A DNA stretch of 64,000 nt from Cryptomeria japonica (GCF_030272615.1 NC_081411.1:183418977-183482976), one strand, 5' to 3'. Shown: positions 34,176 to 47,719, counted from the stretch's first letter. The notes: generated by a model not told the origin, from the sequence alone. Program-made: numbers and translations.

Positions 34176-37100
34176 CCAAACTCATACAGAAACTTTCACC
34201 ACTACTAAAAAAGTTCTATTGACATCACAATGTTTCACAAACTAATCGATAAGTTTTTACAAAAATTAGGGTTGAGTTTTTTGTAACTCGTGAGTTTTGT
34301 GAACTATTGTGTTTTTCAACAAAGGAAGTAATCACTCAAATAGCATTATCTTCTAATGCACATCTAAAGCAATTTAAAAGGTTGTTCAATTCTCACTTGT
34401 AGTCCAAAGGTTAACCTTTGTATTTCAATGATAGTAATGAAAGTGGGAAGAACTTGATTGTACCTGAAGCAATTCAAAGATTCTATTTCATATTGACATA
34501 TCATCTTCAACATAGACCTTAGATAGTTGAGGTTTTGAGAAATGTGCCACTCATACATGGCACTTGGTTATAAGACCAATCGTTTCCACAATGAAGTCCT
34601 TTTTAATCTTGCATTAATCAAGGTATGTGACATTTTATTTTTGCTCATCTCTATCAACACCATACAATCCAAAAGGCTAAATCCAACATTTTTTTTTCTT
34701 ATAGAAGTGGTGAAGATGGATACTTTTTACTAGAACTAATTAGTTAGTTGTGCTCATCAATGTCAAATGATAAATGTTAGATAGCCATAGTAAAAAATAT
34801 GTACTCTTGATTGTTATTCTTGAAACGGGAAAAAGACATCCATGTAGATTTGTACTACAAGCCAATGCACCAACTCCTTTAATGAGGTGAACAAATATCA
34901 TTAAAGATTCAGATGATAGATATGAAAGCATGATAACTTACATGTTCTATATTTTTACGAATTCAGGAACCTTTTGCTTCTTTTTTATTATATAATCTGC
35001 ATAAAATAATATAGAACATGTATTATGTAGAATTATATACAAGATGCCCTTTTTACCCCCATATGAGGTTGCTTATTGAAACCATCACATGTAATTAAAT
35101 AGCATATGACAAATTGACTCCAAAGAGTACAAAAAATACTCAATAATGTGTCATCTCCGCTTTTGGTAACAAATTTATATTTGTCCTCCTTGCCCTACCA
35201 TGAAGAAAAATAGAGAATGGTCATTAAATAGACATGTTAAATTTTTCAATGTTGTACCTTATGCATATAATTAAATTGCTTATAATTTCAATAGTCGAGG
35301 AAATAAACCCAATCAGAAAATATAAAAGATCTTATGACAAGGTAAATAGACTTTCTATATCCCTCTAGTTGGAATGATATTTTGCAAACAAATATGAGTT
35401 TGCTTTTATCTTCCACTAAGGAAAGTGTGTTGATGCAAATTCAAGCATAAGATCATATAAACCTAATAGTATTTCTACACTATAACAGGACAAAACTATT
35501 CATTTTCAAATTGTTTTCCAATGTTTGGTGAACAATAGTGGAAATGCAAGTATATCAAATCATTTTCATAATACCCTTGTATGTATGTCCACTAAGAGGC
35601 ACAATTTGCATTTTTAAAAAGGTAATTTTTCCTTTTTTCTTCTTAATTTAGGTTTGAGCTGCTCACAACTAATATGATGTAGAGCTGAGGGGACAAAAAC
35701 CCAATTCAACAACTTGAACACACAAACTGCCCTTTGATAGTCTTGGGACAATCACCTAGAGGATTTGATTGACTCTACAATGGCAAAAGGATTAATAACA
35801 TTGATGGACACTTGATGGTCTTTGGAAACCTTTGCAACATATGAACTCCACCTTTCAATAACACTCACAAAGCACACATCATGCTGAACCTTGACAGACC
35901 CAAGTCCTCTTCCACAATGGCCCTATGCTTCAAAAGGGCTACAGACACCAACTTTGGTTCAAGGCTTCACAACTTTTGAACTGACATTAGAAACGTCCTA
36001 GAGCAAGTAAATATAACATGAATAGACCAGCAATAGCCTCCAAAATCTTCTGGTTATCCCAACTATTATGCTATCCACACCATTAGGCCTAGACTCTAGT
36101 AGCCCTTCAAATAGGAACTATCCTTCACAACTTTTAAATAAGACTTGATATCCTGACTCTAAAAACATATCTGAGTACCCATTTGGCTTCTTTAAAACAT
36201 ATCAAAAATTAAGGTAGGGTTGTTTTGAAACACAAGCCTCAGAAATTTGATGTCCTTTGTTTCCTAGGCCTAATTAGGCCACTTTTACAAAGCAACCCTG
36301 AAATCCTTCAATCCAAACACCAAAACTAATTGCAAAAGTCTCCACAGGTCTCAAATAGACCAAATCAATATTTTTTATCAATGGACACACTCACAATTCC
36401 ACCTAGCTCCAAAATCTTACCTTTTGGCCTATCTAGGCTTGCATACAATGCGGGTTTGTTAGTTCTACGCTCTCCTGGCCATAAACACATGTTCCAGAGG
36501 TTGAAACACCCCACATAGGGTTTGCACATGCTACTCCAACTCTCACAAATCATTCACCAAGAGCTTTCTATCAAAACCTACCATCTATGCATCATTCTTT
36601 GATTAAAACATGAGGAAAAATCAACTAGGGCATTGAGATATGCATAGAAAACCTCAACCTTTTGGTTCACAACTTTGGAATGTGAAAGCACATGCATAAA
36701 AGAACCATTTCATCAATTTTTAGACCATTCTGCTAGGTAAAATTAAAGGAACACCATAAAATGCAGAAATTTACATGCTTTATAGCTCCAAGCGTCCTCC
36801 AAAATCAAAAGAACTCCTTTTCAACGATGGATTCAAGTTATATATGCCTTTTTAAACTTGTTCCAACCATTTCTAACCACCCAATAAACTTCTATAGGAC
36901 CTTGACACTTCACATTTTCATTTTGCATTATTGCACTTTGACAACATGACAACTTTGCAAGAATTTGCAATTTTTAACAAAATGAACTTGAAGCCATCTA
37001 ATGAACTATTGACCGACTCAAACATGTATAGCATGGTCTAAATGACCTTATGAAATGACCTAAACCCAAATTAAAACAAATATTTACAAGATGGCCTCAT

Positions 37101-38864
37101 GGAGGCATAAAGTCCATCAAGTGCTCTTGCACCATAATATCAATATGCTTTGTATTTTAATGTTAATTTTTATGGTTCAAACAAAGAATTTAACTTACAA
37201 GGGATCATTTGAGGTTGACTTTTGAGATATAGGACTTGCCAAAAACTCACTAGAATCAACGAGTCATGAGACGAGGTCGAATTGGGACTCAAAAACTTGT
37301 AATTGGGTCTATAAAAAGCTTAGTTAGACTCATCGGGCTCATTAAGATCTATTAGAAAGACTTGGTTGTGTCAATGCAACAAGAAACTAGAAAAAAAGAA
37401 CAAAAGAAATAATAAAATAAACAAAAGACACTCAAAATGACCTTTAACACTTCAAAATGTCATTAAGTTCAATTGCATGCTCAAAAAAGAAGAAAGATAG
37501 CATTAAAGATGAAAATACAATTAAGTAGTAAAAAAAATAGCAAACATGGTAAAAAACCATAATTTTATGAAGCTTACACAAGTTTGTAACAATGTTGAGT
37601 GCATTCAGTGGAGTCTAAAATGCATTTGGAAGAGCCCATCATTAATTTTGGATAGCCCACCATCAATTTAGAGCTAATTTAGAGAGGTAATTACTTATTA
37701 TAATTTTTTTGTGTTTGTTTTTTATTTATTTGGTATGTCTTTCTACATTTGTTTTTCTTCAACATTCTAGATTCATGGAAAAAGGAAAGAAAGAGAAAAA
37801 AGAGTTCCTCTTGTTTTCTTATTCTATAACATATATCTTTTTCTATTTTTTATAAGCAAACCCTAACTATTTTTTCTTATTTTTATTTTGTTTTATCTAG
37901 AGATCCTAAATATTTAATTTTTTATTTATTTGTTATTGCAGCGTACTTTCATTTTTTAACATTATGCAAATGCCAACACCAATTAGAAAGTACCCTTGTT
38001 AGAAACATACTATCCAAGGGCTAAGAAGGGGAGTTGACTTACAGATTTTACAATGACAAATTTCGCAATGTGAAAATTAGTGGGACAAATTTTAATCAAT
38101 TAGAATAACCTTGTACAAATATCAAATTGAAATGTTACTATAAACAAATACGCACCTATTGATGATTGTGTTCTAGGGAAAATTTCGATTGGCGACATTT
38201 GAACAAAAAAAAGAACTTAAAAAGACAAAAGAAGCAATGACAATCATACAAGAAGGCTCTTCCTCTTCAAGCCCTAGTGGAAGTTTTAGTGTTGGGCCTA
38301 GATTCACAAATCAAAATAATAGAATTCATATATCATATCCTGCAAGACTCCAAATTCTCAACCATTATTTAAGAGAATGATTTGTGTTGGAATGTTCCTT
38401 CCTTTTCTTATGATATCCATACGATTTTACTCTTTATGGTTCATAAGGGTTTTCCTTATCCTAGTACTTTTGTGCTTTGTTTCTTTGCATAAGTAGTTGA
38501 TGTATTCTTCTATTTTAACATTTTGACTAATTCCTCTATCTTATTTGCTTAAGTTTACAACATAATCCCCTTGAACAACATTGTCTTAGTAGCCATTTTC
38601 TTTCATTAACATGTGTTTTTCAGTTTATGTAAATTAATGCTTGTGTTATTTGGTTGCATTCACGTTGCAACTTTGAGTCTGCATTGGAAAATTTATACCT
38701 GTCAATTCATGGAGTGTTGTACCATTCCCAAGTTATAATTGTCCCATTAACACCTATGTATGTGCCTCATGGCTTAGCATTTGCAAGGTTATGTCAACTT
38801 GTGATAGCGGGCTACATTTCATTACATCATGTAGCTCCTTAACAACATGGTTTTAAAGTTCTCT
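34176..38864. other. AT-rich sequence, no recognised gene
   Basis: Only short open frames with no motif occur. One (38189-38380, plus) encodes a lysine/serine-rich peptide of 63 residues with no recognised family. No tRNA, rRNA or clear repeat was found by eye. Confidence 0.5.
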
Positions 38865-39674
38865 TGTTGTGTGTTTTGTGGCACCTCGAACACAGAATAA
38901 AGTATTGAATATTCTATCCTCTCTTAAACAAAATCTTCCCAAATGCTGAGATGAGTGATCACTTACGATGATTCCAAGGTTTATACTATCACGTCTTGAC
39001 ATGTAGATAGACTCAATGGTTGAAGTGATTGCTAGTAATCCAAGGGGGCTTACGTAATGGAGATGATCACTTCAAGTCAAGGAAAACACCCTATGAGTCT
39101 AATTTGAACTTTCGAATGATTTTTAATGAGGTGCTTTGCTTACTACTACTAATGACTTACGAAAAAAAAAAGGTAAAAAGGGAATAAGGTTTGAGAATTC
39201 CTAATTTAATCCTAGAATGCAAGGGATAATGAATGACTTAGTGAAACTCGACCATGCTTTGTTTTGCCATGTAATGAACAACTAGGCAAAGCTTGTGTGA
39301 ACTTCTAAGGAAAGCAAATGATATTCAAATCACTATTAACAATCATCAACACCATCAAAAGTATGCATATCGATGAGTGAATAGCGATCCAAGTTAAGCT
39401 TATTTTAAGAGTTCAGGCCAACCATGCACAACAACTTATAACCAATAAATTATAAATGGTATGAACTTATGAGTTTCACAATGAATCATCCACAATAACT
39501 TCCATTAAGTTAAAGTACTGAAGCACATTTATACTGATTTGAGATGGAAAACCATGCAAATTCTTCAAGATAGCATATAAAATCACCAAGCTTCAATGTC
39601 TTATATCAATTTAGCAACACTGTAGCAACAATTTTCCAAAATCTCTTATGAAATACAAATGAGATGAGCCAAGC

Positions 39675-39680
39675 TATATA
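39675..39680 (-). promoter_or_regulatory. TATA box of LTR copy A
   Basis: AGCTATATAGCT is at the same place, relative to the pseudogene stop and the LTR end, as the TATATAAG boxes of copies B (50634) and C (56893). Confidence 0.5.
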
Positions 39681-39897
39681 GCTCAAAATACAAATGAAGG
39701 GCCATGATCGATTTAAAATCAATGGCCAAGTTTAAGCCACTCAAACCCTAACTAAGGTTTATTACAACCAATACCTAATTAGCAACTTTATGAAATATCG
39801 ACCAATGAGAAGGGAACAACTTTCTTGGCACAAACTACGAGGATGGATCCACTAATAATAAAATTCAATGCCACCTAGGATCCTAACAAACCATCAT

Positions 39898-41877
39898 CTA
39901 GAAGTTAGTTCCCTTATCCCTTTCTCTACTAGAAAAATCAATGAATTTGGACATAATGATGTCGAGCTCTTCCATTGGTACACTTGGCATGATCTCCAAT
40001 TTGTTCTCTATGGGTGCTAAATTGGCCAAGGATGAAGCAAATAATTTCTCTCAATCAAGTCCCAAGTCTTGAATGTTGCTCACAAGTGCCATGAGTGACT
40101 GAATGTCATCTAGATGTTCCTCTAAAATTGCTTTTGTAGGCCTAAAGAAGATGCACCTTACTCTTTCCATCAACTTATCAATAGTCACATCTTCATCTTC
40201 TTTCATTCCTTCGAGTATTACTTATGTTGTGATGAGGACTCTATCATGTATAACATTGATCATCTCCTCAACTCGTGCACAATCTCTATTGATTTCCTCA
40301 AACATATCCTTCCTCATTTAGAGTATGCAATACCATCTATTAAAATCACATGCCTAGCAAACTTCCATCACTCCACCATGCACTAAGTTTTGTTTAGGGA
40401 TGTACATCAGTACTTGTATTCCACGAGAGCTTCACTTAGTGAACCTGGGTTATATCACGGTTATATCACGTGTGTTCATGGCATACTAAAGAATCCCCCT
40501 ATTTTCTAAACATATTCCCCTAAACTATTTGTTTGTCACCCCCTCCCAATACACACCTTGAATTAAAAGCCCTCCATATTTTCACCAAATATAATATTTT
40601 TTTATAGCCCAAATTAAGAAACCCCCTATTTTCACTGATAGGCAATATATTCTACCCTCAATTTTGGGATATTAGACCCCCCAATATGAATGCACGTGAT
40701 ATAATATTGCCTAGCTAGTAAGCCCTTGTGTTGTAGTCATAGAATGATTAGCTCCTTGACACTGTTGAATTCATCATATGAGGTGAGTAGAATTTAGATC
40801 TTGTCTTAGATAGAAATGACTCTCATAAAAGTGCAACAATTTGCCAACAAATTATTTTGCCTTAGCAAAAGCATTATCTATCCATCTCTTCACAACCTGG
40901 ATTGTCATCCTCATTCCTTACAAATCTTGGATTGATTATGATGGAAGCATCGCTAGAGGGATGAATGAAGCATCGACCTGTCACACTGGCTTTGTGAGTT
41001 GTTGAACGCAACCCCTTAGGACATCTAATTCCTTTTCTAATCGCCTCTTATCCCCCTGTACAATCTTTAGTCTATCTTGGACTGCCTTTGTAGAATCATT
41101 CAATTCTTCAATCTCTTGTCAGAATGTAGTAGGCCCTGAATCAATAATTTCAACGTCATATTCATCAAGAGTGAACTCATCCCTTGCGATCTTAGAGAAT
41201 TTAGTAGCTTTCTTTTTCTCAGTTGTTTTGACAATTCTCTCCAAGAAACTCTCTAAATCATCTACAGGATCCTTTTCCACTGTTATCACCTCTTTAGTCA
41301 TTTTATCTTGTAGCCATGCAGGGATAGTTGATTTCTCTTCCCTCTCTTCTAATTCTTTGAGTCCTTGATATTCTTGGGAAGGAGACTTGTTCCTTTAGTT
41401 TATATCTTCATCCATAATGGCAGTATCCTCATTCATTACAATTGTATCATCTACAATTTACCCTTGCACAACCGGATCAACTTTTGGTGCCAATCTTATT
41501 TCTTGGGCTGCTCTTCTGCTTCTATTATCTTGTATGATCAATTTCAAGGATTCATTCACATTTTGGCCTTCACTTTTCCTCAATGATTGACTCTCTATTG
41601 TAGATACCCAATTCATAGTACTCTCTTGAAGAGATTAAGTGCTAGTGGAAGGATGATTTGCACTAGTATTTTGTCTCTTTTGCCTTGATCCTTTGTTATG
41701 GCTTTCTTTCCTCTTAGACCCCTTAGGATGAGATGTGTGGACTACCCCTTCCCCAAAGCTCATGCTCTTTCTCTCATTATTAGATGATTGGGAACCCAAA
41801 TTCCCCATCATATCATCAGATGAAATGGCCCACATGTTGTCAACTGGAATGTTGGCCCCTTTGTTGTGCAAGTGCAA
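39898..41877 (-). pseudogene. LTR-borne unknown gene, C-terminal part (copy A)
   Basis: I do not recognise the family. The last codons (to TAG at 39898-39900) read NKLEIMPSVPMEELDIIMSK. The gene of copy C ends with GGLPSVTIEEVKLVVSRYVE, a clear match in the same position before its stop. Upstream fragments are 41635-41877, basic and serine-rich (GSKRKESHNKGSRQKRQ), and 41119-41301, acidic (DPVDDLESFLERIV). Between about 41100 and 41000 lies a coiled-coil-like stretch (EIEELNDSTKAVQDRLKIV). Several stops and shifts break it. The basic/acidic part is absent from copy C, which may be a shortened version (inference). Confidence 0.6.
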
Positions 41878-41880
41878 CTC

Positions 41881-42582
41881 ATTACTAAGGGCAAAAGGAT
41901 ATTTTTAGAAAAAAAAATTATTTTTATTGTTTAAAAAAAGCAAATTCATTATTGTTGTTGATGAAGGTGATGCAAGCATTGTACGTCACTAATACAATGA
42001 TTGCATAGAAATCATACCAAATGGTGCATGCACCCAAATATTCTACAAAATATTATTTGCAGCCCAATTGAATCTATCACCTATTAGCGCCAACATATGC
42101 TACAAATCGTACAGATTTTGTACAAACATAAAATGACAACAGTGTATAGGAAATAAATTTTGAGGGCTTGGAGCAACAATTGAGCTTAGGGTTTTTGGAA
42201 CTTCTAGAAACAATGGCAAGGTCTACTTTGACCCAAAATACTCTTAAAATATTTTTCAACTACCTTTTGAATTTGACAACCACTTCCCATCTTCAAACCC
42301 TCATAGATCCAACCTCACAATTCTACTTTGGTGAAAAAAAAGGCAAAAACCAACTTTCTTTAACTCCTTGAACTTAATGATGAACTCAAAATTGCTCCAT
42401 CAAGCTCCAAAATGAACTTGCCATATAAACCAACAAAGAGGAAACCCCCAAAATTGTATCTCTTTCAACTTTTTATGATTCTTCAAGTCATCATATGATG
42501 CAAGAAAGGAGCATACTTAACTTTTCAAGCTCCACCAAGGTCATCAATTTGGCAATAGCTCAATGTTGTCTACAAGACTGGA
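41881..42582. other. AT-rich sequence left of a minus-strand copia primer site
   Basis: No gene is recognised. TATCTCTTTCAACTTTTT + ATTCTTCAAGTCATC at about 42463-42500 recurs at 43152-43190. These are two copies of one short segment, probably copia LTR sequence. Confidence 0.4.
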
Positions 42583-42622
42583 GCTTTGATACCAAGTCAA
42601 AATTGGTATAGAATGCTTTGAT

Positions 42623-42640
42623 AACATGTCACAGTTGGTA
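42623..42640. repeat. LINE target-site duplication, left copy
   Basis: AACATGTCACAGTTGGTA, repeated exactly at 42957-42974. Confidence 0.85.
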
Positions 42641-42956
42641 TAAAATTGGAGCAGTCTGACAGTGTATCAGCGGGGTCTCCCCTGCCTGATTTGTCTTTGA
42701 ATATTCCTAATGATAGTGTTGCCTAGACGGTTGTGTGTCACAGGCAGAAAGGAAAATCTTCCCCCCTTCGTCAAGGTGTGGACCCTCCCCACTCTTGAGC
42801 TGGGTTGGTTTGTTGATGGTTTGACAGTGGGTTTGTTTGCCCTATCTAACCTTGTTTGTTTGGGGTTTTCACCCTTTCTTGGTTCTTCTTTTTCAGTTTT
42901 CCGTTCAGCTTTGTATTGGGTCAGCGCCCTTGTTATCGCTGCTTTTTTTATCAAAA
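42641..42956 (+). mobile_element. 5'-truncated LINE insertion (3' end only)
   Basis: A 316 bp insert is flanked by an 18 bp direct repeat, AACATGTCACAGTTGGTA, at 42623-42640 and 42957-42974. The insert ends TTTGTATTGGGTCAGCGCCC, then CGCTGCTTTTTTTATCAAAA. That resembles plant L1-type LINE 3' ends, with a TTTGTATTGGG...GCCC block and a short A/T tail. Its GC content is higher than the flanks. The long target duplication and 5' truncation are typical of target-primed reverse transcription. Open frames on both strands across it are not convincing. Confidence 0.75.
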
Positions 42957-42980
42957 ACATGTCACAGTTGGTAAAAAATC

Positions 42981-43190
42981 CTCCGATACCATGTAGGGGT
43001 TGAAGATTAGCTCATACCCCAAGATCACCTACAAAGTAAAAGATAACCTTACACAAGTGTGTATGGCAAGAAATGAGCTTGCAATTTTCAGATCTATTAC
43101 ACAACAAATACAAGAGGCCTTATTTATAAAAGTCATCATATGATGCAAACCGGTATCTCTTTCAACTTTTTCTAATTCTTCAAGTCATCT
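42981..43190 (-). repeat. Minus-strand copia primer site and start of LTR
   Basis: CTCCGATACCA (42981-42991) is a one-mismatch reverse complement of TGGTATCAGAG, followed directly by TGTAGGGG, the expected LTR edge. In the minus sense a TATAAATAAGG box lies at about 43120-43135. A second primer-like GCTTTGATACCA is at 42583-42594, with a partial third at 42616, in a 33 bp tandem duplication. The LTR's far end is not seen. Confidence 0.5.
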
Positions 43191-44932
43191 ATTGCCAACC
43201 TTGTATGAACTTGATTTTGAAGGCACAACTCCAAGCTACTATGAATACAAGTTCTCTCCTCTTTTCACATGTTGGTCACTAAGCTAATTCTCTAAGTTAG
43301 GAAGGTTTGCAAGGGATTCTAAGGCATCAAATATTTCATTTCTAAACTACAAACAAAAGAATGCATTTGTTGAAGAGCGAGAAAGTTCTATAGTAGCTCA
43401 TCTTTATGCAATAGTATGTCTCCATAACAATTTGTAATGATTCAAGAGATGTGTGATTATGCATTTTCTCTCACCACTTTTGTGGATGTGATTGTAATAA
43501 GGCTTAAGACTAAGTGTGACACCTTTAAATGCATTACAAATGATTTGTAATGGTCTTTTAACTTTTCCATATTGGTTTTTGTAGTTTTGTGAGATTATTA
43601 TGTCCATCACATAGAAGGTAAGTTTTGATTTGCATGTAAATGAAATCTAATTCTGATAATACTTAATCTGACGGTATTTATTTCCTCTTTGTTGTTCACA
43701 AGTTTGTTCCCAAATGGAGTAGGTGCCAATCCATATTAGTAGTGGACAAATTAGTCTCCATTTAATCACCCTACATCCTTGTTAGTTGTAGTCAAGTAGG
43801 ATTAGTTTAAGAATGCACGTTGTTCATGATTCGTTATTATAAAACAAGGAACAAATCGTAAGAAATCATAATGGATAAATCATCAAAGAATCATATCGTC
43901 CACGTTTGAATCTTCCCACTATGTATGTGTTTGATAATAGATTTGTCCCTTTTTAAAACGATAAAATAAAACCCTCTATGCCTATGAAATAGACAAACAT
44001 GCAACAAACAATTGGAGAAGTTGATAATTGAATTAACAACTTTTCTCTGAATTTTAGAGGTACAACTCCCTCTTATGATATAATTTGAATTTTTATGGGG
44101 CATGCTTTTAACTAGAAAGCGGGAAAGACAAATGCAAAAGAAAAACAAGGGAAATAACAAGACTTAGGAAGAACTCAAATAAATGGCTCAAAATCCACCC
44201 ATTTGTTATATATAACCAACTATAATAGGGAATTAACAGACATTCTTTTCAGATAATGTAAATGCATTACAACTCAAAGTTTCGTAAACATAGACATCCA
44301 TAACTAAATACACAGATGAATTCAAGGAATTGGTTGCAAATCACAAAGTAAATGTCAACCAAAAGAACATGAATGAATGTAAAGCCTCAAACAAATTTCT
44401 ATCCTCAAATTCATTTTCAAAAGCATATATAAATTATGTTTCTAAAAAGGAAAACATGTTGTCAAAATCCAAAACTTAACTTAGAACAAAAGCAAACTGA
44501 TTGATTCTCACTCATGCATCAAAGTGCAAAGGGGATCAGTCCTCTTTCTTCATTGTCAACAGCCCTATATATATAACAATTTCTTAGACATAACCGTTTT
44601 TACTAAAGAAAGACCAAAAGCTATTTTAAAGCACAAGTGTCAGTACCTGAGTTCATAATTCAAAAACCAAAATTAGAAACCTCTCTCGATACTCAAACAA
44701 TAGGCACAGTGGGATTCCTTTGCATGTCGATCTCTCTCTCATGTCTTTCGGCTTTCTCCTCTTCCTCTTCAAGCACAAAAATCACCTACAAGTATTCAGC
44801 ATAGCTACACTTCCATTGCTAAGACAAATTTGTCAAGCCAAAAAGTATATCTCCCTGAGAATTTTTTACCAATTCCGTATTTGGTTGCATTATGGGTGCG
44901 GCATCATCTCCTTGAAGTACCATTTTTAGCAT
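43191..44932. other. AT-rich sequence, no recognised gene
   Basis: Short open frames only, with no motifs. Confidence 0.5.
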
Positions 44933-45178
44933 TTAATTATTAGACTGATCATCTGGATTTCTAGCTGCAACAATTTCTTCTTGCAATTGGCGGTTATGAT
45001 TGTCAGCTTGCCTTTCTATCTTTCCCAATAGTGTCACCATCTCTCTGTACCCTGCAAAACACATTTGTTGCTTCCACACGAGGGTATATAATCCAAGAAT
45101 AATGTCTTCTTGTTCGTTTTCTGGCCAATTCAAATTAGGGTTAGCTATAGGAAATTGATCATTATGAGGTAGAACCAT
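44933..45178 (-). other. Short open frame of unknown origin
   Basis: An 81-codon minus-strand frame with protein-like composition (NLNWPENEQEDIILGLYTLV; LGKIERQADNHNRQLQEEIV). An acceptor-like TTTTGCAG lies within it, before GGTACAGAGAGATGG. No family is recognised. It could be an exon or a transposon fragment; only weakly supported. Confidence 0.2.
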
Positions 45179-45727
45179 TATATGAAGGATAGTTCATGTC
45201 GATACTTGGCCAACTTCAAAGATCATAATGAACAAGTGTAAACATATTAAATGCCTTCTACAAGAAAAGAAACACATTAAATGCTATAACTCGTGCCACC
45301 ACCTTTGCATGCTTTTCACTATTTAATTAGCCATTATGGAGTCATACATGCAAATCTTACAGGAATATGTCTTGGAAAGAGTTCAATGTATGGTGATCGG
45401 TAAGCTAGAGATTTTAAAGCATGATTGCACAAGTTCTCAAATCCTCTGATATCTCGATGTTGTTGTGACTCCTCCATTGCTTTCAGAGGAATATTGGTTG
45501 CTTGGAAAGATCGAGTACTCAATTATCAAAGGAAGTGATATCAAAGTTCCCTAATCGACCAATCAGCCGATAGATCCCAATAATCATCGTAAGGGTCACG
45601 AAGTTGGTTCTTTTTGGAACTTTAGGAACCTTAAGGATAGTTCCACACTGCTAAGGTTCATCACTTGAGCTAGTGCACAGATGTGAGAGATCGGAAAAAT
45701 GATTTTCTAAGGAAGGTTGGAAGTAAC
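45179..45727. other. No recognised feature
   Basis: Nothing supported between the short frame and the hairpin. A 62-codon minus frame at 45334-45522 has no motif. Confidence 0.45.
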
Positions 45728-45822
45728 AAGACTTAGTTCCAAAGGGGAGTTGAAGGCCAATAATGCGACATAAGATTATAATATCATTATTGGCCTTCAA
45801 CTCCCCTTTGGAACTAAGTCTT
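45728..45822. repeat. Perfect 38 bp inverted repeat (hairpin), 19 nt loop
   Basis: Arms 45728-45765 and 45785-45822 are exactly complementary (AGACTTAGTTCCAAAGGGGA... against ...TCCCCTTTGGAACTAAGTCT). The loop 45766-45784 is AT-rich. No mismatch was found along the stem. An RNA from either strand would form a long perfect stem. It is not inside any element I recognise. Confidence 0.95.
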
Positions 45823-47315
45823 TGAAAAATTGGCGGGGGGAGAAAGGTGAAAACAGTATGTAATGTAAAATGAAATCATTAAATGGATTATAATATCATT
45901 GCCATCTATAGGTGCATGTGTAAGGTGTTTTATCAACTATATAAAAGGTTTAATGTAGCTAGTTTATTTTGACCTAGTGACAAGTATAGGGGTCAAGTGT
46001 ATGATAGTTATTGATTTGTTATAACCATGTTATATCTTAGATGGTTTAAGCGGCCCTTATTAAGGATGTCTTTTGAAATGTCCTCTCAAGTTTAACCTAA
46101 GCTCAAAATGTAGGAGATATTATCCACTCTTGTTCATTAGCCTCTAACCCTCCATTATATGTTGATAAAACCTTTTTTTTACGATCCTAATGAAAAGTCC
46201 TCCGCTTTGAAGGTAAGAAGTGTTCTAAAATTGAAGAGAAATGATTTTAGAACCCCAATAGAATGGTGTCATTGTCCAGCATAATCTAGTTATGAGTTTT
46301 GAGGCAATTGGATACATTTTGAAAACCTCTACAATTTAGATAGTTTTTGCAACTATTCATTTTGTTTGGGTAAGTTTGCTTAGCCAACAACTCACACCAA
46401 CAGAATGGCTAGGTTGCTAAGAAGAATTTATTAACATAATGTTGGGAACTTGTTGGAAATTCTCAATCTCTAATCCAACCAAAAAATTGATGAGAATCAA
46501 GGCTTACACTATTACAATATGAAAATATGTGATTGTATGTAAATCTGAAAATAAGTTACTTAATATAGAAAACCATTGAGATATCCATCTTCATTGTCAT
46601 GTGAAAATTAGCCACTTTAAATGCTTAATAAACCTATCTTAGATGAACATAAAACATCAATTAAATGAACAATACTTCACCATAAGATAGAAGCAACAAT
46701 GAATGACACGGATCAGCAATACAAGAAGAACATCTCACAACATGGGATTCATGTGGAGAAAACCTTGCAGAAAAAACTCCACCAAGAAGAGAGGCCAAGC
46801 ATGTATTATCTTCAAATATATGAGATAAGAATATATTTACTTCCACCAATCCCATGTCTTCAATTTGGTAGCACTCTATTACTTCACCAACCTACAAAAG
46901 GCCATTACACTCTACTAACACAAGACACCAATTTTTGAAAGAGATGGTGTGAGAAAATCATTTTCGATTCCAAAAGAAGAGGCAAATACCACCTCCAAAA
47001 CCATCCACCCCCCTTCGTGGAATCTATAAACTTAGTAAAGATATAATAAATCTCCACATGGTCACCTAAGCCATAACCAATCAAAACTATAACTCCTTGG
47101 TGTACAATTACTCTTTGATGACACCAACAGTTCCACAAATAGATCATGCAAAAGCATGCACACTTGGGCATCCCACTAAGGAAGAAATGTGAATGATGAT
47201 AGTCAACATGCATTGAGATGCAATACAAAATACTCCCACTTTCCAAAGTGGACACATAAGAAGAATATTCCTCTAATATGCTTTGTATCTAACACGAACA
47301 TGGGTCCACCTCTAT
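45823..47315. other. No recognised feature
   Basis: AT-rich sequence with short open frames only. It ends at the target duplication GGAAG (47316-47320). Confidence 0.5.
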
Positions 47316-47627
47316 GGAAGTGTTGTGACCATTTCACACATCGCCCCATTGCAAATGGGGACCCTTGCTTTTTGCTTTTTAGGGTTTGTTTTCTGGGTCT
47401 TTTAGGGTTTTGTTAGTTAGCCTTTGCATTTTTGAGTGCTGTCGGGGAGATCAATAGGATAGCAGGTCCTACTGGAGTGAAGTCCTGATCTTGAAATTTG
47501 GCTAAGTCTGAAAGTCCTGATCCTGAAATTTGGCTAAAAGTCTGGAAACTGAAAAACCTCAAAAAACTAGATTTTGCAATATAACTCCTGGAGGTCTGAA
47601 ACCACTCTCAAACATCCTGAAAGTATA

Positions 47628-47683
47628 TATGGAATATAACTTAAAGTATAAGAAATTCTTATACTTAAATGTTATATTCCATA
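47628..47683. repeat. Imperfect 25 bp inverted repeat
   Basis: TATGGAATATAAC..AGTATAAG and CTTATACTT..GTTATATTCCATA flank a short AAATT centre, with two or three mismatches. It is inside copy B, just before the hairpin array. Confidence 0.8.
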
Positions 47684-47719
47684 AAAATTATCCTGATAGA
47701 GAATTCAAAAAGTCAAATT

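Larger units (their letters stand above)
38865..41880 (-). repeat. Giant-LTR family copy A (3' portion, minus strand)
   Basis: On the plus strand it begins TGTTGTGTGTTTTGTGG and continues AACACAGAATAAAG, then TATTCTATCCTCTCTTAAA. That is the reverse complement of the ends of the LTRs at 47321-51529 and 56162-61680. Further in are a TATA box (39675-39680), a block matching their CTTGGCC/TTGATC region and AACCTTAGTTAGGGTTT (compare AACCCTAATTAGGGTTT in the others), then a protein pseudogene. The LTR start was not found to the right, so the extent is partial. Confidence 0.7.

Noticed and set aside
42667-43003. Open frames on both strands across the LINE insert
   Set aside because: Hydrophobic and arginine-rich readings with no domain; they run across the insert boundary.
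45462-45475. TGTTGTGACTCC as another giant-LTR start
   Set aside because: Only nine bases match; the conserved palindrome and downstream sequence are absent.
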